Source of the DNA: JBGAWK01 sp044227665 | GTDB lineage: Bacteria > Bacteroidota > Bacteroidia > Chitinophagales > JADIYW01 | NCBI GenBank assembly: GCA_044227665.1 | Contig: JBGAWK010000007.1 | Span: forward strand, 1-64,000 | Direction: 5' to 3' | Length of the DNA stretch: 64,000 nucleotides | Shown here: positions 26,584 to 34,681 of the stretch, in pieces | How the letters are laid out: every line of letters begins with the position of its first letter | Numbering within the stretch: position 1 is the stretch's first letter | Notes under the pieces: model-generated | The model's input: only the letters and a program-made list of their open reading frames with translations | What the model was told of the DNA's origin: nothing | Database searches by the model: none | Position numbers and translations under genes: made by a program

Positions 26584-27093
26584 ATGTACTCTACTAAAAA
26601 AATATTTTTGTGTATTTGCAGCATTGCATGGTTATGTAGTGCTTGCAAAATATATAAGTTTACCGATGCCAGCATTAATCCGAACATAAGAACGATAAAG
26701 ATTAACCAATTTACAAATACATCTCCTATCCAAACGAGCACTCTGTCCAATGATTTTGAACAAAAATTAGTCAATAAATTTGTGCGTGAGACAAGGCTTA
26801 CTTTTGTGAAAGAAGACCCAGATCTAGAGTTTTCAGGTAATATTGTAGAATATTATATTGAACCTATAGCAATAAGTGGTACAGAAACTACAGCTCAGAA
26901 CAGGCTCAGTATAGCCATAAAAGTTGATTTTGTAAATAAGCTAGAGCAAGAAAGGAGTTTTAGCCAGATATTTCGCGATGGCGAAAATTTTGATGCGTCA
27001 AAAGATATTTCCGAAGTAAATGATGCTATAGTAAATATTATCTTTGATAGAACTGTACAAAATATATTTAATAAAGCCTTTGTAAATTGGTAG
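26584..27093 (+). CDS. LptE-type outer-membrane lipoprotein (LPS assembly)
   Basis: Predicted outer-membrane lipoprotein that partners LptD in delivering lipopolysaccharide to the cell surface. 169 residues; the lipobox is LCSAC with Cys21, followed by KIYKFTDASINPNIRTIKINQFTN, the opening of the LptE fold (also seen in DUF4136-like and secretin-pilot proteins). The pattern continues with DFEQKLVNKFVRETRLTFV and DLEFSGNIVEYYIEPIAI, a strand-helix-strand arrangement typical of the Bacteroidota LptE family. The next gene starts immediately after its stop. Confidence 0.85.
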   Translation: MYSTKKIFLCICSIAWLCSACKIYKFTDASINPNIRTIKINQFTNTSPIQTSTLSNDFEQKLVNKFVRETRLTFVKEDPDLEFSGNIVEYYIEPIAISGTETTAQNRLSIAIKVDFVNKLEQERSFSQIFRDGENFDASKDISEVNDAIVNIIFDRTVQNIFNKAFVNW

Positions 27094-28644
27094 ATGCAAG
27101 AAGGACTAAGCACATATCATACTGAAATACTTAATGATCTTTTGCAAAAATGGTCAGAGGAAGATTTGCTGCGCAAAGCCGCCCAATATCCCCATGTATT
27201 CCTGTATAGAGCCCTGATTGCACTAAAGGATAAATCCGACCACAATACTCGCTTGGCATCATTCTATGCTGCGGATAGGATGAGATTGCATCAACTATTA
27301 TATGCAGAATTACCTGAGGATGGCGGAGCCGAAAATGAAGTAGCCATAGCCTCGGAGCCGTTGACAGAAGAATATGCATCGGAAGAAATCCCTACACTTG
27401 CGCTGCAAAATGCCTCCGTAGTCATTCCTGAGGAAGAGCCTTTTGATGGCATAGATGATGATATTACATTTGTTACTATCACACAAGAGCGAATGTCCCC
27501 GGAGGAAGGATATTTTTTTACAGAAAATGAAATTCACGAAGACTTTGTCACGGAAGATAATGTATCTAATGTGTCAAAAAGAAATTCCATAATTGCTGAA
27601 GATAATATTGCTGCCGAAGAATTTTTAGAGAAAACAGTTGATGGCACACGACATAGTGCTGCCGATGATATTCTGGAAACCCTTAGAGCCTATAAGAAGC
27701 TAAAAGAAGAAAATAAAGAAGACGAAAAAAAAAACGAAATATTAGGGTCTCCTGAAATCGAAAATGTTTCAGAAGTACAAGAAGAATTTTTAGTAGAGAC
27801 CGCATTTATTGAGCCTGATGAGCCAATAGAATCTTGGGATGATTTTATCAAAAATTTACAAGTATCTCGGCAACCTATAATTCCAAAAGAATCTAAATAT
27901 AAATATAAGAAAACCTCGCTGCCAGAATTTGTGGCATTGGAACAGATAGATAGCCAAGTGCCAGTTGCAGATGCATTCGTATTACAAACATGGATAGCAG
28001 AAATGCCTGTATATACCCTAAATACAATATTGCCATCGAAGAAAGAATATAATACGAAAGAGGAGACCGTAGAGGAGCAAGAGACACAAATAAGTGAGGT
28101 GGCGCAAGCAGCCACATCAATGTTAGAAGACAAAGTAGTCAAGAAATCGCGCAAAAGGCAATCCGAAGGTAAGGGAACCCCCATAGTGGAGAGCAAAGAG
28201 GAGGCGGTAAGTGAAGGCAAAGATCACAGCGAACTATATATACACTTTGAAGAGAAAGCAGAGGATATAACGGCACAGACACATACCTTTGATGACTGGC
28301 TGAATATATTTTCTAGCAAAAACATAGAGCCTATGTTCTTCGATGCGCCACAAAAAGATTTGATAAGCGAGTTGGAGCAGAGACCTACTATAGATATTCC
28401 CGCCAAACCTTTGGAAGAGACAATTACCATATTAGTGAATGAAGAAGATGATGAGTCAGACATCAAGATGCAAGCGGAGCAGAGTGTGACATTTACAGCT
28501 AAATTAGCTACAGAAACTTTAGCGAAAATATATATGAAGCAAGGCAAAAAAGATAAGGCAATAGAAATATTTAAGATTTTGATGATAAAAAATCCAGAAA
28601 AAAGTAGTTATTTTGCGTCCCAAATAAAAAATATAGAGGGCTAA
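27094..28644 (+). CDS. Acidic TPR-like protein of the lptE-secG operon
   Basis: A 516-residue cytoplasmic-type protein with no signal peptide. The N-terminal 75 residues are helical (TYHTEILNDLLQKWSEEDLL, YPHVFLYRALIALKDKSD), then comes a long low-complexity acidic part (about 80-450) with many EE/EED stretches. The last 45 residues contain a recognisable TPR-like helix pair (LATETLAKIYMKQGKKDKAI, EIFKILMIKNPEKSSYFASQI). The low-complexity part suggests disorder. The position between lptE and secG is common in Bacteroidota, but the role is unknown. It starts directly at the lptE stop, and secG begins four bases after its end. Confidence 0.78.
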   Translation: MQEGLSTYHTEILNDLLQKWSEEDLLRKAAQYPHVFLYRALIALKDKSDHNTRLASFYAADRMRLHQLLYAELPEDGGAENEVAIASEPLTEEYASEEIPTLALQNASVVIPEEEPFDGIDDDITFVTITQERMSPEEGYFFTENEIHEDFVTEDNVSNVSKRNSIIAEDNIAAEEFLEKTVDGTRHSAADDILETLRAYKKLKEENKEDEKKNEILGSPEIENVSEVQEEFLVETAFIEPDEPIESWDDFIKNLQVSRQPIIPKESKYKYKKTSLPEFVALEQIDSQVPVADAFVLQTWIAEMPVYTLNTILPSKKEYNTKEETVEEQETQISEVAQAATSMLEDKVVKKSRKRQSEGKGTPIVESKEEAVSEGKDHSELYIHFEEKAEDITAQTHTFDDWLNIFSSKNIEPMFFDAPQKDLISELEQRPTIDIPAKPLEETITILVNEEDDESDIKMQAEQSVTFTAKLATETLAKIYMKQGKKDKAIEIFKILMIKNPEKSSYFASQIKNIEG

Positions 28645-28648
28645 TACC

Positions 28649-29017
28649 ATGTTTCAGTTGATAGTAGTAGTAATGATTATCCTCAGCTTGTTTATGATGC
28701 TGGTGGTATTGATACAAAATCCTAAAGGTGCGGGTACATTTTCCGGAGGTGTAGGAGGTGCTGCCGCAGATGTCTTTGGCGTACAACGTACCGGAGATGT
28801 ATTGGAGAAGACTACATGGATTACCATAGCTTCTATATTAGTATTGTCCGTATTGAGTTCTGTGTTTTTGCCAAAAACGACAGAGGCAGGTAAACAAAAA
28901 ACACGTACAGAGCAAGCAGGTACGGGGGGTGGAAGCACACCTATGGCATTGCCTGCACAGCCTAATGCTGCGCCGAGTAATACTACACAGCCTGCCCCTG
29001 CTCCACAAAGCAAATAG
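28649..29017 (+). CDS. secG: Preprotein translocase subunit SecG
   Basis: Small inner-membrane subunit of the SecYEG channel. 122 residues: helix 1 at about 3-23 (QLIVVVMIILSLFMMLVVLI), the conserved cytoplasmic turn QNPKGAGTFSGGVGG (24-38, the SecG signature), the DVFGVQRTGDVLEKTTW stretch, then helix 2 at about 63-80. A Thr/Gly/Pro/Ala-rich tail of about 40 residues follows, as usual in Bacteroidota. It follows the acidic TPR-like gene by four bases and is the last gene before a hairpin. Confidence 0.94.
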   Translation: MFQLIVVVMIILSLFMMLVVLIQNPKGAGTFSGGVGGAAADVFGVQRTGDVLEKTTWITIASILVLSVLSSVFLPKTTEAGKQKTRTEQAGTGGGSTPMALPAQPNAAPSNTTQPAPAPQSK

Positions 29018-29022
29018 AGCAG

Positions 29023-29043
29023 AAATACGTTTCCGTATTTTTT
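29023..29043 (+). terminator. AT-rich hairpin terminator after secG
   Basis: AAATACG (29023-29029), loop TTTC, CGTATTT (29034-29040), then further T's to 29043. The stem is AT-rich but perfect and directly follows the secG stop. Confidence 0.55.
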
Positions 29044-29099
29044 AATATTATAATAAGATAATTCTTTGCATTTCCTTCGGTAGGGAATATATTATTTTC

Positions 29100-29107
29100 T
29101 ATCTTTG
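29100..29107 (+). promoter_or_regulatory. -7 element TATCTTTG upstream of prs
   Basis: Perfect match to the Bacteroidota -7 consensus TAnnTTTG, 20 bases before the prs ATG; transcription would begin near 29114. No clear -33 TTTG lies at the right distance. Confidence 0.5.
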
Positions 29108-29127
29108 CCACCCAATTTTGATTCGGA

Positions 29128-30069
29128 ATGGTATTGCCTGATGTAAAGCTTATCTCGGGGAGAGCTACAAAATATCTTGCTACAAAAATATGCGAGAGCT
29201 ACAACGAGGAATTGACACCCGTAGAGGTGTTGCAATTCAGCGATGGAGAATTTTCGCCTATAATACAAGAGTCGGTACGCGGTTCCTTTGTATTCTGCAT
29301 ACAATCTACCTTTGCCCCTTCCGACAATTTGATGGAGTTGCTCATGCTTATGGATGCCGCCAAAAGAGCATCGGCAGGCTATATTATTGCCGTATTGCCA
29401 TATTTTGGATTGGCAAGGCAAGATAGAAAAGATAAGCCTAGGGTATCCATTGGTGCCAAATTGGTAGCCAATCTCCTTGTGGCAGCAGGTGCCAACCGTA
29501 TTATGACCATGGATTTACATGCACCACAGATACAAGGCTTCTTTGATATCCCCGTAGATCACCTAGATGCTACCGCAATATTTACGCCTTATGTAGAAAA
29601 GCTGCAATTGGAAGATTTGGTATTTGCCTCTCCCGATGTGGGCAGTACGAAGCGCGCCAGACAGTATGCCATGATGTTCAATGCCGACTTGGTGATATGT
29701 GACAAACATCGCAAGGTAGCTAATGAAATAGAATCTATGCGGGTAATAGGGGATGTCGCCGACAAAAATGTAATCTTAGTAGATGATCTCATAGATACGG
29801 CCACTACACTTACTATGGCAGCAAATCTCATTATGGAAAAAGGAGCGAAGAGCGTGAGAGCCTTGATTACACACCCTGTACTTTCGAGCAAGGCTTATGA
29901 AAAAATTGAAAATTCCCAGCTTACCGAATTAGTAGTATGCGATACTATACCTTTGCGACAGGAAAGTAGTAAGATAAAGGTAGTGTCTGTGGCACCATTA
30001 TTTGCCAAAGCTATCCGCAATGCCCATGAATTCAAATCTATAAATAATCTATTCGTAAATAAAAAATAA
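29128..30069 (+). CDS. prs: Ribose-phosphate pyrophosphokinase
   Basis: Makes PRPP from ribose 5-phosphate and ATP; PRPP feeds purine, pyrimidine, His and Trp synthesis. 313 residues, family length. FSDGEFSPIIQESVRGSFVFCIQS gives the ATP-site start. DRKDKPRVSIGAKLVANLL is the flexible loop; MDLHAPQIQGFFDIPVDHL is the family signature; VILVDDLIDTATTLTMAA is the PRPP-binding loop. It precedes rplY by 12 bases. Confidence 0.97.
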   Translation: MVLPDVKLISGRATKYLATKICESYNEELTPVEVLQFSDGEFSPIIQESVRGSFVFCIQSTFAPSDNLMELLMLMDAAKRASAGYIIAVLPYFGLARQDRKDKPRVSIGAKLVANLLVAAGANRIMTMDLHAPQIQGFFDIPVDHLDATAIFTPYVEKLQLEDLVFASPDVGSTKRARQYAMMFNADLVICDKHRKVANEIESMRVIGDVADKNVILVDDLIDTATTLTMAANLIMEKGAKSVRALITHPVLSSKAYEKIENSQLTELVVCDTIPLRQESSKIKVVSVAPLFAKAIRNAHEFKSINNLFVNKK

Positions 30070-30081
30070 AAAGTCTTATAT

Positions 30082-30663
30082 ATGCAAACATTCGAATTAA
30101 ATGGTTCAAAAAGAACTGACTATGGCAAGAAAGCCACCAAGGCTAATAGAAATGAAGGACTTATACCTTGTGTAATGTACAATGCCAATGAGTCAATTCA
30201 TTTTACTACCAATCTGTCTGAAATAAGAAATCTGGTATATACCCCAAAACTTTATAAAGTACAGGTAAATGTAGATGGAACACATCACGAAGCTCTATTG
30301 AAAGATATTCAGTTTCATCCTATTACAGAAGATATACTCCATATAGACTTCTATAAATTGCTACCGGGCGTAAAAGTGATTACAGAAGTCCCTATAAAAA
30401 TTGTAGGACAGTCGCAAGGAGTGAAAGAAGGCGGTAAGCTGCTGGTAAAAGTTAGAAAATTGAAAGTGAAGTCATTGCCAGAATCGCTCAAGGATACAGT
30501 AGAAGTAGATATCACCCCCTTGAAACTGGGTCAGTCCATAAAAGTCAAAGACCTTCCCGATCAAGGCTTTGAAATCCTAAATTCACCATCTATACCATTA
30601 GCATCTATAGAAATACCTCGTAGTTTGCGTAGCGCAGGTGCTAAGGCTGAGAAATCAAAATAA
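30082..30663 (+). CDS. rplY: 50S ribosomal protein L25 (Ctc form)
   Basis: 5S rRNA-binding ribosomal protein of the long L25/TL5/Ctc type, 193 residues. The N-terminal L25 domain (1-90) starts with LNGSKRTDYGKKATKANRNEG and includes IPCVMYNANESIHFTTN and LKDIQFHPITEDILHIDFYKL. The C-terminal TL5 beta domain follows with VPIKIVGQSQGVKEGGKLLV and LPESLKDTVEVDITPLKLGQSI. It is 12 bases after prs, a common gene pair in bacteria. A hairpin terminator follows. Confidence 0.96.
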   Translation: MQTFELNGSKRTDYGKKATKANRNEGLIPCVMYNANESIHFTTNLSEIRNLVYTPKLYKVQVNVDGTHHEALLKDIQFHPITEDILHIDFYKLLPGVKVITEVPIKIVGQSQGVKEGGKLLVKVRKLKVKSLPESLKDTVEVDITPLKLGQSIKVKDLPDQGFEILNSPSIPLASIEIPRSLRSAGAKAEKSK

Positions 30664-30684
30664 TTAGTAGAAATTATTTATACA

Positions 30685-30714
30685 AAAAGGAGAATGGCAA
30701 CATTCTCCTTTTTT
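30685..30714 (+). terminator. Rho-independent terminator after prs-rplY
   Basis: GGAGAATG (30689-30696), loop GCAA, CATTCTCC (30701-30708), extended by flanking A's and six T's (30709-30714). It lies 25 bases after the rplY stop. Confidence 0.9.
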
Positions 30715-30832
30715 ATTTTACTGAATATCATTATTTTATATGTATATATGTATAAAATATTCTTACAATGACAAAAAAATGTCTTTTTATATTTAGTGAA
30801 AGCAAAATATATTTGAAATATAAATAGATGCT

Positions 30833-30949
30833 ATGACAGATGTAACCAAAAAAGTCTTATGGAAGACGACAGTAACAGCAATAGTTATAGCCTTTTGCAT
30901 TTTTTTATTACTCATATTGAATTATATACTGACAGATATCTTTGAATGA
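30833..30949 (+). CDS. Small single-TM membrane peptide (38 residues)
   Basis: ATG at 30833 opens a 38-codon frame ending TGA at 30949. It has a hydrophilic N-terminus with four Lys/Trp-flanked residues (MTDVTKKVLWK), one membrane helix of about 20 residues (VTAIVIAFCIFLLLILNYIL) and a short acidic tail (TDIFE). A well-formed terminator begins 28 bases after its stop and another lies upstream at 30685, so the small gene sits in its own transcription unit. This position, in a 387-base space otherwise without genes, is the main evidence that it is real. No family is recognised. Confidence 0.5.
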   Translation: MTDVTKKVLWKTTVTAIVIAFCIFLLLILNYILTDIFE

Positions 30950-30977
30950 TACATTCCCCTTACTTCTTCTATGTGAT

Positions 30978-31003
30978 GGCTGTCAGTAAAGGCAGCCTTT
31001 TTT
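30978..31003 (+). terminator. Rho-independent terminator after the small membrane-peptide gene
   Basis: GGCTGTC (30978-30984) pairs with GGCAGCC (30991-30997), one T-G wobble, loop AGTAAA, followed by six T's (30998-31003). No annotated gene other than the 38-codon ORF lies between it and the previous terminator. Confidence 0.75.
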
Positions 31004-31050
31004 ATAGATATTAATCCTTTATTTGGTATCTTCGTGCAGAAACTACAGGT

Positions 31051-33309
31051 TTGAAATATCTAAGGTATTTTATATATTCTATGCCCTTGCAATTGCTGAT
31101 GCTGCATATCAAGAAGCATCATTTGCATCTTGTTATATGGCTTATCTTGTCTGCATGGGTGTCAGGGAATTTTGCTACCCACTACGGTGCCCATCTTATG
31201 TTTATGGATCCGGAATATATGGGAGATGTGGGATTCCTGAGTTTTGCCATCATAGGCTTTGCCCTAGGAGGCTTCATTATGACATGGAATACCTGCTCAT
31301 ATTTTCTGAATAGTTATAGATTCAAATTCCTGGCATCACTGACTAAGCCCTTCTATAAGTATTGCCTCAATAACATTATCATGCCACTTTTATTGTTGGC
31401 ATTATACATAAGAAGTGTTTTTATCTTTCAGTCGGCAAATGGATGGTCTATAGATGCCATATTCAAGAATATTGTAGGCATCCTGTCGGGATTTATGCTC
31501 ATGTGTGTGCTTACTATCATCTACTTTACGCTCTTTGATACAGACGTAAACTCTTTCTTAAAGTCACTCACTAAGCGTACGCGCAGTAAGCTGGAGAAGC
31601 GAAATATCCCCCTGAGTACCATAGATATTCCTTATGCAGATGCACATCAGTGGCGGGTAGATACCTATATTGCTTCACCTATAGCTCTACGACTAGTAAG
31701 GAATGTAGAGCATTATGACAAAATACTTATAGACAGAGTATTAGGACAGCGACACTTCAATGCCTATACCATTATTTTATTAAGTTTGGGTACTTTGTTC
31801 TTTTTTGGCTCATTGATAGAGAATCCTATTTTTAGGATTCCAGCGGGGGCTAGCTATCTTATAATGCTTACAGTTCTTATTGCTGTAACAAGTCTCCTCA
31901 CACAGTGGTTCAAAGGTTGGCGTTTTATAGCCATGGTCGCCATCATTTTTGGACTAAACTATCTGTCGCGCTATGATATGGTAGTGTACAAAAATAGGGT
32001 AGTGGGTATGGATTACGAAAAACCCAAAAAACGCTATGACAATACCACCATCTCTTCACATATTACCAATAACGATATAAAAGAAGATGTTCAGGAGACA
32101 AAAAATATTCTAAACAGGTGGTATCGAAAAACCGTACATAAATATGGCAAGCAAAAGCCAAAAATGGTTTTTGTATGTTCCGCAGGAGGCGGTATGAAGT
32201 CTGCATATTTCAATATGCATGTGTTACAAGAATTAGACAGAATATCAAAATCCAAATTTTTCAGACATACATTCATGATTTCAGGTGCTTCGGGTGGTAT
32301 GTATGGTGCTTGCTATTTCAGAGAGCTATTCTGGCGGCAGCATTATCAGGGAGGTATAGATTGCAATGACAATACCTATTTGGATGATGTAGGCGAAGAC
32401 TTACTCAATGCCATCTCTATATCTACTTGTACCAATGATATTTTTTTTCCGTGGCAGAAATATTCTATCAATGGAATAAAAGGGGTAAAAGATAGGGGTT
32501 ACTGGCTCGACAAGCAATTTAATGAAAATACACACTATCTGCTAGATAAAAAAGTTGCAGATTATACCCTGCCAGAGAAGCGTGCGCAGATGCCTATGGT
32601 AGTATTTTCCCCTACCATTATCAATGACCAAAAGTCAATGTATGTATCGGCTCAGGGCATAAGCTACCTTACACGTCCTTTTGTATGGAACGCTAATGGC
32701 TACCTCAATTATCTCTCTCCAGATGGTATAGAGTTTATGCGGTTTTTTAGAGACTATGATGCTGAAAATCTCAGCTTTGTGACGGCATTGCGTATGAATG
32801 CTACCTATCCTTATATCTTGCCGAGTATTACCATGCCCACCTATCCAGAGATGAAAATCTCCGATGCTGGCATCCGAGACAATTATGGTATCACCAGTGC
32901 GGTAAGATTCTGTACCGTATTCAAGGACTGGATAGATACTTATACTTCGGGCGTAATATTTGTAGTGATACGTACCGATCGCAAACTTTATCGCTTCAAT
33001 GAGGCTTCGGATAAGCCTACATGGATAGATGAAATTGTACTGCCTATGGGCAACTTATTCAGCAACTTTCTGTATGAACAGGAGTATGTCAATGATATGT
33101 ATCTATCACTTTTGGATAATATCTTGGACGTAGAAGTCAATGTGCTGCCATTCGCTTATACGCCCAATTCCGGCAGCGAGGAGGCATCTATGAGTTGGCA
33201 TCTCTCCTACAGAGAGAAAAAAGACCTTAGAGATGCATTCTACAACAAGGAGAATAGCTATTCTTCAGCAGTACTCATGAAATTATTGGAAATCCCTAAG
33301 GGTAAGTAA
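31051..33309 (+). CDS. Membrane-anchored patatin-like phospholipase
   Basis: A 752-residue protein. The N-terminal half (about 1-310) has eight or so membrane helices. The C-terminal half is a patatin-like hydrolase: oxyanion loop Gly379-Gly380-Gly381-Met-Lys, nucleophile Ser414 in G-A-S-G-G, and catalytic Asp605 in SDAGIRDNYG. Serine and aspartate of the dyad are both present, so activity on acyl lipids is likely. The soluble domain presumably faces the cytoplasm but that is inference. TTG start at 31051; the first ATG is residue 11. Its 3' end overlaps the convergent methyltransferase gene by 27 bases. Confidence 0.87.
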   Translation: MKYLRYFIYSMPLQLLMLHIKKHHLHLVIWLILSAWVSGNFATHYGAHLMFMDPEYMGDVGFLSFAIIGFALGGFIMTWNTCSYFLNSYRFKFLASLTKPFYKYCLNNIIMPLLLLALYIRSVFIFQSANGWSIDAIFKNIVGILSGFMLMCVLTIIYFTLFDTDVNSFLKSLTKRTRSKLEKRNIPLSTIDIPYADAHQWRVDTYIASPIALRLVRNVEHYDKILIDRVLGQRHFNAYTIILLSLGTLFFFGSLIENPIFRIPAGASYLIMLTVLIAVTSLLTQWFKGWRFIAMVAIIFGLNYLSRYDMVVYKNRVVGMDYEKPKKRYDNTTISSHITNNDIKEDVQETKNILNRWYRKTVHKYGKQKPKMVFVCSAGGGMKSAYFNMHVLQELDRISKSKFFRHTFMISGASGGMYGACYFRELFWRQHYQGGIDCNDNTYLDDVGEDLLNAISISTCTNDIFFPWQKYSINGIKGVKDRGYWLDKQFNENTHYLLDKKVADYTLPEKRAQMPMVVFSPTIINDQKSMYVSAQGISYLTRPFVWNANGYLNYLSPDGIEFMRFFRDYDAENLSFVTALRMNATYPYILPSITMPTYPEMKISDAGIRDNYGITSAVRFCTVFKDWIDTYTSGVIFVVIRTDRKLYRFNEASDKPTWIDEIVLPMGNLFSNFLYEQEYVNDMYLSLLDNILDVEVNVLPFAYTPNSGSEEASMSWHLSYREKKDLRDAFYNKENSYSSAVLMKLLEIPKGK

Positions 33310-34591
33310 TGCCACGTTCTCCACATGATATGTGTGAGGAAACATATCTACAGGCTGGATTTTTTCCAAGATATATTTTTCCTCCAACAATGTAATATCT
33401 CTAGCTTGTGTAGAAGGATTGCAGCTTACATATATTATTTTTTTAGGAGAAATTTCCAGCAATGTTTTTACGACATCAGGATGCATTCCAGTGAATACTA
33501 TTGAGTTCCGCATTTCTCTTTGCATCTACAATAGCATCGGGATTTAGTTCTATGCCTACCATCTTTTGGCATAAATCAGACAGATATATTGCAATACTGC
33601 CCGTGCCCGTATAGAGGTCATAGATAGTTGCTGCTTCATTATAAGGTACGAATGAACGCACAATATCATATAGCACCTTTGCCTGTAGGGGATTGGTCTG
33701 AAAAAAAGATTTTATATGTACATAAAAACGATTTGCTCCTAATCTCTCTATAAGTTCCGTATTGCCCTTAAAAGTTTTTATTTCTAGGTCGTAAATAGTG
33801 TCGTTCAATTTTTTGTTTATGGCAAATAGAAAATTATCTACCTGAGGCAAGGCTGCTACAATATCATTCATGAGGGATTCTATAATATCATTATCATCCT
33901 CCCCAAATACAAGCAAGACCATCCATTGTCCATCGGTAGTATTACGCAGGATAATATTGCGAATCATACCCTGATGATTGTGGACATTATAGCATGAAAT
34001 ATCTTTTTGAAGCAAAATAGTAAAGATGGTGTTTCTTATGGTATTATGATAATCATCCATGAGTACACATTCCTCTATATGCGTGACAGCTTCAAATTTT
34101 CCGGGTACATGAAAGCCGATGCCACGCTTTTCAAAGTCTTCACCGCTGTCAATCTGTTCTTTTGTAAGCCATCGGCGGTTAGTAGCACCATAGTCCATCT
34201 TATTTCTATAGAAGAAAGGTTCCCCACATCCGATGATAGGCAGTATTTCGGGGCTATGCTTCTTTAGTACATAAAAGAATGCTTCCTTTACGATATTTTC
34301 TTTGTACGATAGCTGTTGCTCATAGCCAATATTTTGCCATTTACAACCTCCACATACACCAAAATGCCTGCATCTTGGTGTGATGCGCAAAGGAGAAGCC
34401 TGTGTAAGATTTACTATATTCCCAATGGCATAATCCTTCTTATTCTTTTGAATATAAATATCTGCTACATCACCAGGGATAGCAAAGTCTATAAACACTA
34501 TTTTGCCTTCGTGTTTTCCTATGCCTTTGCCTTCTACGGCAATTTTTTCTACGCTTATGTCTCTAAAAATTTGTGGATATTTTTTCCCCAT
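33283..34591 (-). pseudogene. RlmD/RumA-type 23S rRNA uracil methyltransferase, internal deletion
   Basis: Family enzymes methylate a uracil in 23S rRNA using SAM. The first 371-codon frame carries a TRAM-like domain, the Fe-S cysteines (CRHFGVCGGCKWQ), and SAM motif I (IYDLYTGTGSIAIYL), and runs to KRNAELNSI before hitting a stop at 33476. The remainder is in another frame: TGMHPDVVKTLLEISPKKII, then YVSCNPSTQARD with the catalytic Cys. In normal proteins about 30-40 residues, including the motif DPPR just before GMHPDVV, lie between these parts; here they are missing. The total of 1309 bases is not a multiple of three. It is either a true pseudogene or an assembly deletion. Confidence 0.85.
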
Positions 34592-34658
34592 GGGTCAAAA
34601 ATAGAAAATGCTTAATGCTAATTAACACAAGCACTACTAATTCATGGAAATATTTCAA

Positions 34659-34666
34659 TATTTTTG
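34659..34666 (+). promoter_or_regulatory. -7 element TATTTTTG upstream of the parvulin operon
   Basis: Perfect TAnnTTTG, 16 bases before the ATG at 34682. No clear -33 element. It lies in the divergent space between the methyltransferase gene and the chaperone genes. Confidence 0.45.
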
Positions 34667-34681
34667 TAAAAAATAATATCC

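Noticed and set aside
27690..28220. 176-codon open frame on the minus strand
   Set aside because: Antisense to the acidic low-complexity gene; its Ser/Leu/Cys-rich sequence is the expected mirror of Glu/Lys-rich codons.
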